A model generated the notes under the pieces. That model searched no databases. It had not been told where the DNA came from and saw only the letters and a program-made list of their open reading frames with translations. Source: Pseudomonas sp. p1(2021b) (lineage in GTDB: Bacteria; Pseudomonadota; Gammaproteobacteria; Pseudomonadales; Pseudomonadaceae). Taken from it: a stretch of 64,000 nt of DNA. Below, piece after piece: positions 29,478 to 39,530 of this stretch (position 1 is the first letter of the stretch; the number at the start of each line of letters is the position of its first letter). The DNA is taken from NCBI RefSeq assembly GCF_020151015.1, contig NZ_CP083746.1:1579001-1643000 (forward strand), given 5' to 3'. The position numbers were made by a program, and so were the translations under genes.

Positions 29478-31625
29478 ATGATTTACGAAGGTAAAGCCAT
29501 CACGGTTAAGGCTCTTGAAAGCGGCATCGTCGAACTGAAGTTCGACCTCAAGGGTGAGTCCGTCAACAAGTTCAACCGCCTGACCCTGGACGAACTGCGC
29601 CAGGCCGTGGATGCCATCAAGGCCGACGCCGCCATCAAGGGTGTGATCGTCAGCAGCGGCAAGGATGTGTTCATCGTCGGCGCCGACATCACCGAATTCG
29701 TCGACAACTTCAAGCTGCCCGAGGCCGAGCTGGTCGCCGGGAACCTGGAAGCCAACCGCATCTTCAACGACTTCGAAGACCTCGAAGTGCCGACCGTTGT
29801 CGCCATCAACGGCATCGCCCTGGGCGGCGGCCTGGAGATGTGCCTGGCGGCGGACTACCGCGTCATGTCCAGCACGGCGAAGATCGGCCTGCCTGAAGTC
29901 AAGCTGGGTATCTACCCAGGCTTCGGCGGTACCGTGCGCCTGCCACGCCTGATCGGCTCGGACAACGCCATCGAATGGATCGCCGCCGGCAAGGAAAACC
30001 GTGCCGAGGACGCCCTGAAGGTCGGTGCCGTCGATGCCGTGGTGGCCCCCGAGCTGCTGCATGCCGCAGCCCTGGACCTGATCAAGCGCGCCATCAGCGG
30101 CGAGCTGGACCACAAGGCCAAGCGCCAGCCCAAGCTGGAGAAGCTCAAGCTCAACGCCATCGAGCAGATGATGGCCTTCGAGACCGCCAAGGGCTTCGTG
30201 GCAGGCCAGGCCGGCCCGAACTACCCGGCACCGGTCGAAGCCATCAAGACCATCCAGAAGGCGGCCAACTTCGGCCGTGACAAGGCCCTGGAAGTCGAAG
30301 CCGCAGGCTTTGCCAAGCTGGCCAAGACCTCGGTCGCCGAAAGCCTGATCGGCCTGTTCCTCAATGACCAGGAACTCAAGCGCAAGGCCAAGGCCCATGA
30401 CCAGATCGCCCACGACGTGAAGCAGGCCGCCGTGCTCGGCGCCGGCATCATGGGCGGTGGCATCGCCTACCAGTCGGCGGTCAAGGGCACGCCGATCCTG
30501 ATGAAGGACATCCGCGAAGAAGCCATCCAGCTGGGCCTGAACGAAGCCTCCAAGCTGCTCGGCAAGCGTGTCGAAAAGGGCCGCCTGACCCCGGCCAAGA
30601 TGGCCGAGGCGCTCAATGCCATTCGCCCGACCCTGTCCTACGGTGACTTCGGCACTGTCGATATCGTCGTCGAGGCCGTGGTCGAGAATCCGAAGGTCAA
30701 GCAGGCCGTGCTGGCGGAAGTGGAAGGGCAGGTCAAGGAGGATGCGATCCTGGCCTCCAACACCTCGACCATTTCCATCAACCTGCTGGCCAAGGCGCTC
30801 AAGCGCCCGGAAAACTTCGTCGGCATGCACTTCTTCAACCCGGTGCACATGATGCCGCTGGTGGAAGTGATCCGTGGCGAGAAGTCCAGCGATGTGGCGG
30901 TCGCCACCACCGTGGCCTACGCCAAGAAGATGGGCAAGAACCCGATCGTGGTCAACGACTGCCCGGGCTTCCTGGTCAACCGCGTGCTGTTCCCGTACTT
31001 CGGCGGCTTCGCCAAGCTGGTCAGCGCAGGTGTGGACTTCGTGCGCATCGACAAGGTCATGGAGAAGTTCGGTTGGCCCATGGGCCCGGCCTACCTGATG
31101 GACGTGGTCGGCATCGACACCGGCCACCATGGCCGCGATGTCATGGCCGAAGGCTTCCCGGACCGCATGAAGGACGATCGCCGCTCCGCCGTCGATGCGT
31201 TGTACGAGGCCAACCGCCTGGGCCAGAAGAACGGCAAGGGCTTCTACGCCTACGAAACCGACAAGCGCGGCAAGCCGAAGAAGGTCGCCGACCCATCGGT
31301 GCTGGAAGTGCTCAAGCCGATCGTCTTCGAACAGCGTGAGGTGACCGACGAGGACATCGTCAACTGGATGATGATCCCGCTGTGCCTGGAGACCGTTCGC
31401 TGCCTGGAAGACGGCATCGTCGAAACCGCCGCCGAGGCGGACATGGGCCTGGTGTACGGCATCGGCTTCCCTCCCTTCCGCGGTGGCGCGCTGCGCTACA
31501 TCGATTCGATCGGGGTCGCCGAGTTCGTCGCCCTGGCAGACCGGTACGCCGATCTGGGGCCGCTGTACCACCCGACCGCGAAGCTGCGCGAAATGGCCAA
31601 GAGCGGCCAGCGCTTCTTCAACTGA
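29478..31625 (+). CDS. fadB: Fatty acid oxidation complex subunit alpha
   Basis: This 715-aa multifunctional protein carries enoyl-CoA hydratase/isomerase activity in the N-terminal part (residues 1-190, with [18 protein letters not shown] near residue 116). 3-hydroxyacyl-CoA dehydrogenase follows (310-500, NAD motif [31 protein letters not shown]). The C-terminal dehydrogenase-like half includes [11 protein letters not shown]. With FadA it forms an alpha2-beta2 complex for beta-oxidation. The ATG at 29478 follows GTGGAG; a TTG three bases upstream is less likely. The fadA start follows after 31 bases. Its length is exactly the Pseudomonas norm. Confidence 0.98.
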   Translation: MIYEGKAITVKALESGIVELKFDLKGESVNKFNRLTLDELRQAVDAIKADAAIKGVIVSSGKDVFIVGADITEFVDNFKLPEAELVAGNLEANRIFNDFEDLEVPTVVAINGIALGGGLEMCLAADYRVMSSTAKIGLPEVKLGIYPGFGGTVRLPRLIGSDNAIEWIAAGKENRAEDALKVGAVDAVVAPELLHAAALDLIKRAISGELDHKAKRQPKLEKLKLNAIEQMMAFETAKGFVAGQAGPNYPAPVEAIKTIQKAANFGRDKALEVEAAGFAKLAKTSVAESLIGLFLNDQELKRKAKAHDQIAHDVKQAAVLGAGIMGGGIAYQSAVKGTPILMKDIREEAIQLGLNEASKLLGKRVEKGRLTPAKMAEALNAIRPTLSYGDFGTVDIVVEAVVENPKVKQAVLAEVEGQVKEDAILASNTSTISINLLAKALKRPENFVGMHFFNPVHMMPLVEVIRGEKSSDVAVATTVAYAKKMGKNPIVVNDCPGFLVNRVLFPYFGGFAKLVSAGVDFVRIDKVMEKFGWPMGPAYLMDVVGIDTGHHGRDVMAEGFPDRMKDDRRSAVDALYEANRLGQKNGKGFYAYETDKRGKPKKVADPSVLEVLKPIVFEQREVTDEDIVNWMMIPLCLETVRCLEDGIVETAAEADMGLVYGIGFPPFRGGALRYIDSIGVAEFVALADRYADLGPLYHPTAKLREMAKSGQRFFN

Positions 31626-31641
31626 GCGCCCAACGAGTTAG

Positions 31642-32832
<1,191 letters not shown>

Positions 32833-32849
32833 TCGCATCGTCTACAGCG

Positions 32850-32875
32850 ACCGGGGCCTTGTGCCCCGGTTTTTG
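32850..32875 (+). terminator. Intrinsic terminator of fadBA
   Basis: ACCGGGGC-CTTGT-GCCCCGGT followed by TTTTG and TTTTT closes the operon 18 bases after the fadA stop. Confidence 0.95.
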
Positions 32876-32907
32876 TTTTTAAAGTTTGTTTCAAGAGGGT
32901 GAGCGAC

Positions 32908-33159
32908 ATGCAGATACAGCCAGGTGTGTACCGGCATTACAAAGGGCCGGAATATCGTGTGTTCAGCGTTGCGCGGCACTCCGAGACCGAAGAATGGGTC
33001 GTGTTCTACCAGGCGCTGTATGGAGAATATGGCCTGTGGGTGCGGCCGTTGTCGATGTTCCTGGAGTCCGTCGAGGTTGACGGCGAGCAGGTGCCGCGCT
33101 TTGCTTTGGTCAAGGCCGAAGAGGGGCTGTTCGAGCAGCCTGGCGTGGCAAGCGACTGA
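32908..33159 (+). CDS. DUF1653 protein, 83 aa
   Basis: This small protein starts MQIQPGVYRHYKGPEYRVFS and contains EEWVVFYQALYGEYGLWVRP, the full DUF1653 motif (PG.Y.HYKG..Y.V, VVYQ.LY). Members are small beta-rich proteins of unknown function found in many proteobacteria. AGAGG precedes ATG at 32908; the GTG at 32899 is too close to the site. It lies between fadA's terminator and topA, probably with its own promoter. A role cannot be stated. Confidence 0.88.
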   Translation: MQIQPGVYRHYKGPEYRVFSVARHSETEEWVVFYQALYGEYGLWVRPLSMFLESVEVDGEQVPRFALVKAEEGLFEQPGVASD

Positions 33160-33259
33160 ACCTGAGCGCTTGACCTCACTCTGTTGCCACTATATATAGC
33201 GGTGCCGCGTCCGGCACCTGACGCGTTTTTCATCTTCAGATTCAGGAATACTCCGATCC

Positions 33260-35869
33260 ATGGGCAAATCGCTGGTCATTGTGGAATCCCCGGCCAAGGC
33301 CAAGACCATCAACAAGTACCTGGGCAGCCAGTACGTGGTGAAGTCGAGTATCGGCCATATCCGAGACCTCCCCACCAGCGGTTCGGCCAGCGCCAGCAAG
33401 GAACCGGCGGCCAAGCGCGGCAAGGCCGCAGGTGAGGCGCCGGCCCTGTCGCCGAAAGAGAAGGCCCGTCGCCAGCTGGTGGCCCGCATGGGCGTCGATC
33501 CGGAAGCCGGCTGGAAGGCCAAGTACGAGATCCTGCCCGGCAAGGAAAAGGTCATCGAGGAACTGCGTCGCCTGGCCAAGGACGCCGATACCATCTATCT
33601 CGCAACCGACTTGGACCGCGAAGGGGAGGCCATCGCCTGGCACCTGCGCGAGGCCATCGGTGGCGATGACACCCGCTACAAGCGCGTGGTGTTCAACGAA
33701 ATCACCAAGAAGGCCATCCAGGAGGCCTTCTCCCAGCCGGGCGAGCTGGACATCGACCGGGTCAACGCCCAGCAGGCGCGGCGCTTCCTCGACCGCGTGG
33801 TCGGCTACATGGTCTCGCCATTGCTGTGGGCCAAGATCGCCCGCGGCCTTTCGGCTGGCCGCGTACAGTCGGTGGCGGTCAAACTGGTGGTGGAGCGCGA
33901 GCGTGAGATTCGTGCATTCGTCCCGGAAGAGTACTGGGAAGTCCATGCGGACCTCGGCACTGCCAAGAACGCCAAGGTGCGCTTCGAAGTAGCGCGCGAA
34001 AAGGGCGAAGCCTTCAAGCCGCTGAACGAAGCCCAGGCCATGGCGGCGCTGGAAAAGCTCAAGGCTTCCAGCTACAGCGTGGCCAAGCGTGAGGACCGCC
34101 CGACCAGCAGCAAGCCGTCGGCGCCGTTCATCACCTCGACCCTGCAGCAGGCTGCGAGCAACCGCCTGGGCTTCGGCGTGAAGAAAACCATGATGATGGC
34201 CCAGCGTCTCTACGAAGCCGGCTACATCACCTACATGCGTACCGACTCGACCAACCTGTCGGTCGATGCGCTGGATATGGCGCGCAGCTACATCGAGCGC
34301 GAATTCGGCAAGCAGTACCTGCCTGAAAAGCCGGTGGTGTACGGCAGCAAGGAAGGCGCCCAGGAGGCGCACGAGGCGATTCGTCCTTCGGACGTGAATA
34401 CCCATCCGAGCAAGCTCAGTGGCATGGAGCGGGATGCCGAACGCCTGTACGAGCTGATCTGGCGCCAGTTCCTGGCCTGCCAGATGCCGCCTGCGCAGTA
34501 CCTGTCCACCAGCGTCACGGTCAACGCCGGCGACTTCGAGTTGCGCGCCAAGGGCCGTATCCTCAAGTTCGACGGTTACACCCGTGTGCTGCCCCAGCAG
34601 AGCAAGCCGGGCGAAGATGACGTGCTGCCGGAAATGGCCCAGGGCGAGGTACTCAAGCTCATCCAGCTCGACCCGAGCCAGCATTTCACCAAGCCGCCGG
34701 CACGCTACACCGAAGCCAGCCTGGTCAAGGAAATGGAAAAGCGCGGCATCGGCCGCCCGTCGACCTACGCGGCGATCATTTCCACCATCCAGGACCGCGG
34801 CTACGTAACCCTGCACAATCGCCGCTTCTATTCCGAGAAGATGGGTGACATCGTCACTGAGCGCCTCTCGGAGAGCTTCTCCAACCTCATGGACTACGGT
34901 TTCACCGCCGGCATGGAGGAGAACCTCGACGACGTGGCTCAGGGCGAGCGCGACTGGAAGAACGTCCTCGACGAGTTCTATGGCGACTTCAGCAAGAAGT
35001 TGCTGACCGCCGAGTCGGCCGAGAACGGCATGCGCGCCAATCAGCCCACGCTGACCAACATTCCGTGCAAAGAGTGCGGCCGGCCGATGATGATCCGTAC
35101 CGCCTCCACGGGCGTCTTCCTTGGTTGTTCGGGCTACAGCCTGCCACCGAAGGAGCGCTGCAAGGCCACCGTGAACCTGGTACCGGGCGACGAGATCGCT
35201 GCTGACGACGAAGGTGAGTCCGAATCTCTGGTGTTGCGTGGCAAGCACCGTTGCCCGATCTGCGCCACGGCGATGGATGCCTACCTGCTGGACGAAAAAC
35301 ACAAGCTGCACATTTGTGGCAACAACCCGGACTGTCCGGGTTACGAGATCGAAGAGGGCAGCTACCGCATCAAGGGTTACGAAGGGCCGAGCCTGGAATG
35401 TGACAAGTGCGGCAGCGAGATGCAGCTCAAGACCGGCCGTTTCGGCAAGTTCTTCGGTTGCACCAACCCTGCGTGCAAGAACACCCGCAAGCTGCTCAAG
35501 AACGGTGAGGCGGCGCCGCCGAAGATGGACAAGGTGGACATGCCGGAGCTCAAGTGCGAGAAGGTCGACGATACCTACGTGCTGCGCGATGGTGCCTCGG
35601 GGCTGTTCCTGGCTGCCAGCCAGTTCCCGAAGAACCGCGAAACCCGTGCGCCGCTGGTGCTGGAAATCGTCCCGCACAAGCATGAAATCGATCCGAAGTA
35701 CCACTTCCTGTGCGATGCGCCGCAGAAGGATCCGGATGGCCGCCCGGCAGTGATCCGCTACAGCCGTAAGACCAAGGAGCAGTACGTGCAGTCCGAGGTG
35801 GACGGCAAGCCGACGGGCTGGAAGGCGTTCTACGACGGCAAGGTGTGGAAGGTCGAAGACAAGCGCTGA
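33260..35869 (+). CDS. topA: DNA topoisomerase I
   Basis: This 869-aa type IA enzyme relaxes negative supercoils. The TOPRIM domain begins at [19 protein letters not shown] with the acidic motif [11 protein letters not shown]. The active-site Tyr is in [11 protein letters not shown]. Three C-terminal zinc ribbons are visible: [18 protein letters not shown] with [10 protein letters not shown], and CDKCGSEMQ with CTNPACKN. The last 110 residues ([20 protein letters not shown]) are the topA C-terminal domain. A large REP-derived hairpin follows the stop. Confidence 0.98.
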   Translation: MGKSLVIVESPAKAKTINKYLGSQYVVKSSIGHIRDLPTSGSASASKEPAAKRGKAAGEAPALSPKEKARRQLVARMGVDPEAGWKAKYEILPGKEKVIEELRRLAKDADTIYLATDLDREGEAIAWHLREAIGGDDTRYKRVVFNEITKKAIQEAFSQPGELDIDRVNAQQARRFLDRVVGYMVSPLLWAKIARGLSAGRVQSVAVKLVVEREREIRAFVPEEYWEVHADLGTAKNAKVRFEVAREKGEAFKPLNEAQAMAALEKLKASSYSVAKREDRPTSSKPSAPFITSTLQQAASNRLGFGVKKTMMMAQRLYEAGYITYMRTDSTNLSVDALDMARSYIEREFGKQYLPEKPVVYGSKEGAQEAHEAIRPSDVNTHPSKLSGMERDAERLYELIWRQFLACQMPPAQYLSTSVTVNAGDFELRAKGRILKFDGYTRVLPQQSKPGEDDVLPEMAQGEVLKLIQLDPSQHFTKPPARYTEASLVKEMEKRGIGRPSTYAAIISTIQDRGYVTLHNRRFYSEKMGDIVTERLSESFSNLMDYGFTAGMEENLDDVAQGERDWKNVLDEFYGDFSKKLLTAESAENGMRANQPTLTNIPCKECGRPMMIRTASTGVFLGCSGYSLPPKERCKATVNLVPGDEIAADDEGESESLVLRGKHRCPICATAMDAYLLDEKHKLHICGNNPDCPGYEIEEGSYRIKGYEGPSLECDKCGSEMQLKTGRFGKFFGCTNPACKNTRKLLKNGEAAPPKMDKVDMPELKCEKVDDTYVLRDGASGLFLAASQFPKNRETRAPLVLEIVPHKHEIDPKYHFLCDAPQKDPDGRPAVIRYSRKTKEQYVQSEVDGKPTGWKAFYDGKVWKVEDKR

Positions 35870-35887
35870 TCGGTAAGCGCTAAAAGG

Positions 35888-35942
35888 GGGCCGCTTCATG
35901 CCCCATCGCGGGCTTGTCCCGCGATGGGGCACGAAGCGGCCC
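35888..35942. repeat. Large two-tier hairpin downstream of topA
   Basis: GGGCCGCTTC pairs with GAAGCGGCCC on the outside. Inside, GCCCCATCGCGGG pairs with CCCGCGATGGGGC around a CTTGT loop, with 2-base bulges between tiers, making a 55-base cruciform-like unit. The inner part is REP-related. T-rich CTTGTCTTTT follows on the plus strand, so it could terminate topA. It sits between topA and the next plus-strand gene. Confidence 0.75.
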
Positions 35943-36029
35943 TTGTCTTTTATGACATTCGGCTTGCGGCAGGGCGGGGCAATCCCTGAAACTGAGGCAT
36001 CGCCTTGCAGCCTAGGGAGGCCATTCGAA

Positions 36030-36551
36030 ATGGCCCAGGAACTCTACACCCGCACCAACCAGAAACTGTTCTTCGCAGGGCTTGCCCTGGAGTCCATGGC
36101 CAAGGCTGCCGACAGCCAGGCGATGAATGCCCAGGGCCTGATCCAGGCGGAGCGTGAATCGGCGCTGTTCCACTTGTATGGCGCACTGCTTGGCCTATGC
36201 CATGAGATCGCCGGCTTTTACCGCCTGCCGCAAGCGGCGGCCACGCAGGTGGAGCTGTTGCTCAATGAGGAGGCGCTCAATGGCATCGCCATCCCGGAGG
36301 TGGCCGAGATGCTGGAGCTGGCGCGTCAGCCGGAAACCTGGCTCGCGCAATTGCTTCGTGCTTATGCCGATTTGTTCCGACCGCCGGTCGCCAAAAAAGC
36401 ACCGAAAACCGACGTCACCCAGCCTCTGATCCAGGCCGTGAACCTGGATGAACCCGAGCAGGCGCTGCTGTCCCGGGAAGAGCTGGAAAGTTGGCGCAAC
36501 AATCTCAAGGGTTTGGTGCGACGTTTCCGTGACGCGTTGAGTGAGTGCTGA
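36030..36551 (+). CDS. DUF6586-like conserved protein, function unknown
   Basis: This 173-aa, mostly helical soluble protein starts MAQELYTRTNQKLFFAGLAL. The frame can be extended to 35898 but that would run into the topA hairpin, so ATG 36030 is preferred after GGGAGG. In P. aeruginosa the corresponding gene (PA3010) is also hypothetical, from memory. Its Leu-rich helices (LLNEEALNGIAIPEVAEMLE) hint at a four-helix bundle. No catalytic motif is visible. It is followed by the 77-aa gene after 51 bases. Confidence 0.85.
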   Translation: MAQELYTRTNQKLFFAGLALESMAKAADSQAMNAQGLIQAERESALFHLYGALLGLCHEIAGFYRLPQAAATQVELLLNEEALNGIAIPEVAEMLELARQPETWLAQLLRAYADLFRPPVAKKAPKTDVTQPLIQAVNLDEPEQALLSREELESWRNNLKGLVRRFRDALSEC

Positions 36552-36602
36552 CAGCGGCGGTGGCTGGTACAATACCGGCCTTTCGTGAAAAGCAGGCCCT
36601 AT

Positions 36603-36836
36603 ATGTCAACGTCCTTTCTAGAAATTGTCGAGTTGCCTGATGGCCGGATCGAGCTGCGCCGTGCCGAGGACGAGGGTTCTTTGGTGACCCTGGATTTCTC
36701 CGAGGACGCCAAGGCGTTCCTGCAAGGCCAGCATGTGGAAGTGGCCAAAGCCATGCTGAGTGTCGGCGTGCAAATGGCAGGTCGCCTGGTCGAGGGCGAT
36801 CTCGAGCACGAGGAAGGGCCGCGCGTTCTGCATTGA
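36603..36836 (+). CDS. Conserved 77-aa acidic protein, function unknown
   Basis: The protein starts MSTSFLEIVELPDGRIELRR and is acidic with no signal peptide. The arrangement of alternating strands at the start followed by an amphipathic helix (VEVAKAMLSVGVQMAGRL) suggests a small alpha/beta fold. It corresponds in position to PA3009 in P. aeruginosa, also without assigned function as far as I know. It is convergent with sulA. The two transcripts meet at a 15-bp stem hairpin. Confidence 0.8.
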   Translation: MSTSFLEIVELPDGRIELRRAEDEGSLVTLDFSEDAKAFLQGQHVEVAKAMLSVGVQMAGRLVEGDLEHEEGPRVLH

Positions 36837-36872
36837 GCCTCGCGCTTTGCAATTCAGAAATTGAAAGACAGG

Positions 36873-36912
36873 CAAAGCCTGAACATCAGCCGAGGCGGAT
36901 GTTCAGGCTTTG
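36873..36912. terminator. Hairpin overlapping the end of sulA
   Basis: CAAAGCCTGAACATC (36873-36887) pairs perfectly with GATGTTCAGGCTTTG (36898-36912) around a ten-base loop. The sulA stop codon (36886-36888) sits at the top of the stem. Neither side has a clear U-tract, so it may act as a bidirectional terminator or an mRNA-end protector between convergent genes. Confidence 0.55.
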
Positions 36913-37374
36913 TGCGTTTCCGGTCGTGGCTGCGCGGATCAGTTGCTGGCGCGCCGTGGCATTGAGGTTGCCAAGCCAGCTGACCACGGTATGGCTGTGG
37001 CCCAGGCGCAAGGCTTCGCAGGCCAGCTGCAGGGCGCTCTGGTTCGCGCCCGGTTGCAGCAACAGGATGCGTTCACGGTTGAGGCCGGCATCGCGTAGCC
37101 AGGCCTGGGTCAGGCTGGCGGGTGGTGCAATGAGGGTCAGCCAGCGGGTTTCGTCCTCTTCGCTCAGTTCTCGCAGAACTGGCGCCAGCAGGCTTTGGCA
37201 GTGGCCAGGTGCGCCACGCAGGGACAGTTCGCTGAACAGCTCGGGCTGCTGGGGCTTGCGTGGTTGCTCTGCGGCGCCGTTGCGGGCCTTCAGGCCCGGC
37301 AGCACCGGCTGGGCCAGGAAGGCCTCGAACAGGGGCAACTGTGCTTGCTGGGGTGCATGGATGAACTGCTGCAT
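36886..37374 (-). CDS. sulA: SOS cell-division inhibitor SulA-like
   Basis: This 162-aa protein lies 13 bases after lexA, an arrangement seen in Pseudomonas where lexA and sulA share a LexA-controlled operon. SulA binds FtsZ and blocks septation until DNA is repaired. Sequence signs are ETRWLTLIAPPASLTQAWLR and NRERILLLQPG, matching the SulA/RecA-like core, with HTVVSWLGNLNATARQQL near the C-terminus. The ATG at 37374 follows a perfect AGGAGG. Low similarity between SulA proteins makes the symbol partly dependent on context. Confidence 0.88.
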   Translation of the reverse strand: MQQFIHAPQQAQLPLFEAFLAQPVLPGLKARNGAAEQPRKPQQPELFSELSLRGAPGHCQSLLAPVLRELSEEDETRWLTLIAPPASLTQAWLRDAGLNRERILLLQPGANQSALQLACEALRLGHSHTVVSWLGNLNATARQQLIRAATTGNAQSLNIRLG

Positions 37375-37387
37375 GACGCCTCCTGGA

Positions 37388-37996
37388 TCAGCGGCGAATG
37401 ACGCCGACACTCAAGCCCTCGATCACCAGTTCCTGTTCTTTCAGGTCGACTTCGATGGGGGCGAATTCGGGGTTTTCGGCGATCAGCCAGACCTTGCTGC
37501 CTTCGCGCTTGAAGCGCTTGACGGTCACTTCATCGCCGATGCGGGCGACGACAACCTGGCCGTTGCGGGCTTCGCGGCAGGTATGCACTGCCAGCAAGTC
37601 GCCGTCGAAGATGCCGATGTCCTTCATGCTCATGCCGTGCACGCGCAACAGGTAGTCGGCGCGGGGATGGAAGAAGGCCGGGTTGATGTTGCAGGATTCC
37701 TCGATGTGCTGCTCGGCGAGGATCGGGGCACCGGCGGCGACGCGGCCGATGATCGGCAGGCCGCTTTCCTCCGCCTTGGTCTCCAGGCCGGGAATGCGGA
37801 TGCCACGGGAGGCGCCCGGAGTCATTTCGATCGCACCCTTGCGGGCCAGCGCCTTGAGGTGTTCCTCGGCGGCGTTGGGGGACTTGAACCCCAGTTCCTG
37901 AGCGATTTCCGCACGGGTCGGCGGGAAGCCGTTGTCTTCCAGGCAGCGTTTGATGAAGGCCAGGATTTCGGCTTGGCGTGGCGTCAGTTTCAACAT
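37388..37996 (-). CDS. lexA: LexA repressor
   Basis: This 202-aa SOS repressor has a winged-helix DNA-binding domain (residues 1-70, with [20 protein letters not shown]) and an S24 self-cleaving domain. The cleavage site is Ala88-Gly89 in GRVAAGAP. The catalytic pair is Ser123 in HGMSMKD and Lys160 in EVTVKRFK. Length equals E. coli LexA. It is autoregulated through two boxes just upstream. In an SOS response RecA filaments trigger cleavage and release sulA and the 102-aa gene at 243. Confidence 0.98.
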   Translation of the reverse strand: MLKLTPRQAEILAFIKRCLEDNGFPPTRAEIAQELGFKSPNAAEEHLKALARKGAIEMTPGASRGIRIPGLETKAEESGLPIIGRVAAGAPILAEQHIEESCNINPAFFHPRADYLLRVHGMSMKDIGIFDGDLLAVHTCREARNGQVVVARIGDEVTVKRFKREGSKVWLIAENPEFAPIEVDLKEQELVIEGLSVGVIRR

Positions 37997-38006
37997 GGCG
38001 GGCGCT

Positions 38007-38041
38007 CTGTCTTTTTATACAGTGACTGGAATTATATACAG
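38007..38041 (-). promoter_or_regulatory. Tandem LexA boxes at the lexA promoter
   Basis: CTGTCTTTTTATACAG (38007-38022) and CTGGAATTATATACAG (38026-38041) each fit CTG-N10-CAG and lie three bases apart, 11 and 30 bases upstream of the lexA ATG. Two boxes allow cooperative autorepression. Confidence 0.9.
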
Positions 38042-38180
38042 TGGATGGCCAGCTGCAAGCACTTGAAGACGAGAAAAGCTTCGCACGAGGCAGGCTTTCA
38101 TCGCCCAGGCTACGGGATACGCGGCCTGCAGCGTGACATGCGGAGCTGTGGTTAAATGGCGACCCACCAGTCACCGAGCC

Positions 38181-38225
38181 TTGACAAGAGGCCTGCTTGA
38201 AACGTATGTTTCAAACAACTGTTTG
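38181..38225 (+). promoter_or_regulatory. psrA promoter with two overlapping PsrA operators
   Basis: TTGACA (38181-38186) and TATGTT (38205-38210) form a sigma-70 promoter with an 18-base spacer. GAAACGTATGTTTC (38199-38212) and CAAACAACTGTTTG (38212-38225) are both perfect G/CAAAC-N4-GTTTG/C palindromes sharing one C. The first covers the -10 region, so PsrA would block its own promoter; fatty acids relieve this. Confidence 0.85.
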
Positions 38226-38240
38226 TCAGGCGGAGTAGTC

Positions 38241-38954
38241 ATGGCCCAATCCGAAACCGTTGAACGCATTCTCGATGCTGCCGAGCAGCTGTTCGCGGAA
38301 AGGGGGTTCGCGGAAACCTCGTTGCGGCTGATCACCAGCAAGGCCGGGGTCAACCTGGCGGCGGTGAACTACCATTTCGGTTCCAAGAAGGCCTTGATCC
38401 AGGCGGTTTTCTCGCGCTTCCTCGGCCCGTTCTGCGCAAGCCTGGAGCGTGAGCTGGACCGACGCCAGGCTCGCCCCGAGCCGCGGCCGAGCCTAGAAGA
38501 GCTCCTGGAAATGTTGGTGGAGCAGGCCTTGGCCGTGCAACCGCGCAGCAACAACGACCTATCGATCTTCATGCGCCTGCTGGGCCTGGCCTTCAGCCAG
38601 AGCCAGGGGCACTTGCGCCGTTACCTGGAGGACATGTACGGCAAGGTGTTCCGCCGCTACATGCTGCTGGTCAACGAGGCCGCCCCCCGTATTCCGCCGC
38701 TGGAGCTGTTCTGGCGCGTGCACTTCATGCTCGGCGCGGCGGCGTTCAGCATGTCGGGCATCAAGGCCTTGCGGGCCATTGCCGAGACCGACTTCGGCGT
38801 CGACACCTCGATCGAGCAGGTGATGCGCTTGATGGTGCCGTTCCTGGCCGCTGGTATGCGCGCCGACAGCGGTGTCACTGACGAAGCGATGGCCGCAGCG
38901 CAATTGCGTCCGCGCAGCAAGACCGGTTCCGCACCGGCCTCGGCCAAGGCCTGA
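38241..38954 (+). CDS. psrA: TetR-family transcriptional regulator PsrA
   Basis: This 237-aa regulator has the TetR helix-turn-helix at residues 10-55 (TSLRLITSKAGVNLAAVNYH then FGSKKALIQAVFSRF) and an all-helical ligand domain. PsrA of Pseudomonas binds long-chain fatty acids, represses beta-oxidation and its own gene, and activates rpoS. Identity rests on the location next to lexA (as PA3006-PA3007), the two operators upstream, and the TetR fold. The ATG follows GGAG. LDT and nagZ follow with small gaps, so they may share the message. Confidence 0.92.
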   Translation: MAQSETVERILDAAEQLFAERGFAETSLRLITSKAGVNLAAVNYHFGSKKALIQAVFSRFLGPFCASLERELDRRQARPEPRPSLEELLEMLVEQALAVQPRSNNDLSIFMRLLGLAFSQSQGHLRRYLEDMYGKVFRRYMLLVNEAAPRIPPLELFWRVHFMLGAAAFSMSGIKALRAIAETDFGVDTSIEQVMRLMVPFLAAGMRADSGVTDEAMAAAQLRPRSKTGSAPASAKA

Positions 38955-38994
38955 GCGCTGGGCGTGGAAGGGCGCTTGAGCTAAGCTAGCGCCC

Positions 38995-39519
38995 ATGCCC
39001 GACCTCGATTTCCTGCACGTTTCCCTCGCCGACCAGCGCCTCTATGGGTTCGCCCAGGGCGAGCTGCGTGTGCGCCTGGCCGTGTCCACGGCGCGCAACG
39101 GGGCTGGCGAGCGCAATGGCTCGGGCTGCACGCCCCGTGGCCTGCATCAGGTCCGCGCGAAGATCGGTGCCGGCTTGCCGCAGGGCGCCGTGCTGAGCAG
39201 TCGACGCTGGACCGGCGAGGTATGGTCCGAGGCGCTGCACGCACGTTTTCCCGGGCGAGACTGGATCTTGAGCCGCATCCTCTGGCTCAGCGGCTGCGAG
39301 CCGGGATTCAACCGTCTCGGCCAAGTCGACACCTTTCGCCGCTACATCTACCTGCATGGCACGCCGGACACTGAACCTATGGGCGTGCCGCTGTCCCATG
39401 GATGCATACGCATGAGGAACAGCGACCTGGTGCCGCTGTTCGACCGTATACAGGAGCATTGCCGGGTGCAGATCGACGAAGCCGCCTGCCCGCAATGGAA
39501 CTCCCTGCCTCTTCACTGA
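38995..39519 (+). CDS. L,D-transpeptidase (YkuD domain)
   Basis: This 174-aa protein has one YkuD domain with the motif HGTPDTEPMGVPLSHGCIRM. The nucleophile is the Cys of SHGCIRM. These enzymes form 3-3 peptidoglycan cross-links or attach lipoproteins. No signal peptide is evident (MPDLDFLHVSLADQRLYGFA), which is unusual because the substrate is periplasmic. The domain starts close to the N-terminus, so the protein might act on recycled peptides in the cytoplasm or have an unrecognised export mode. It lies between psrA and nagZ with gaps of 40 and 11 bases. Confidence 0.88.
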   Translation: MPDLDFLHVSLADQRLYGFAQGELRVRLAVSTARNGAGERNGSGCTPRGLHQVRAKIGAGLPQGAVLSSRRWTGEVWSEALHARFPGRDWILSRILWLSGCEPGFNRLGQVDTFRRYIYLHGTPDTEPMGVPLSHGCIRMRNSDLVPLFDRIQEHCRVQIDEAACPQWNSLPLH

Positions 39520-39530
39520 AGGATTCAATT

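Noticed and set aside
29364..31571. 735-aa open frame antisense to fadB
   Set aside because: Same kind of shadow; composition (HLV-rich) is typical of antisense frames to high-GC genes.
33242..35932. 896-aa open frame antisense to topA
   Set aside because: Shadow of the GC-rich topA frame; topA has full domain evidence and the antisense product is His/Leu/Gly/Val-rich with no family features or ribosome site.
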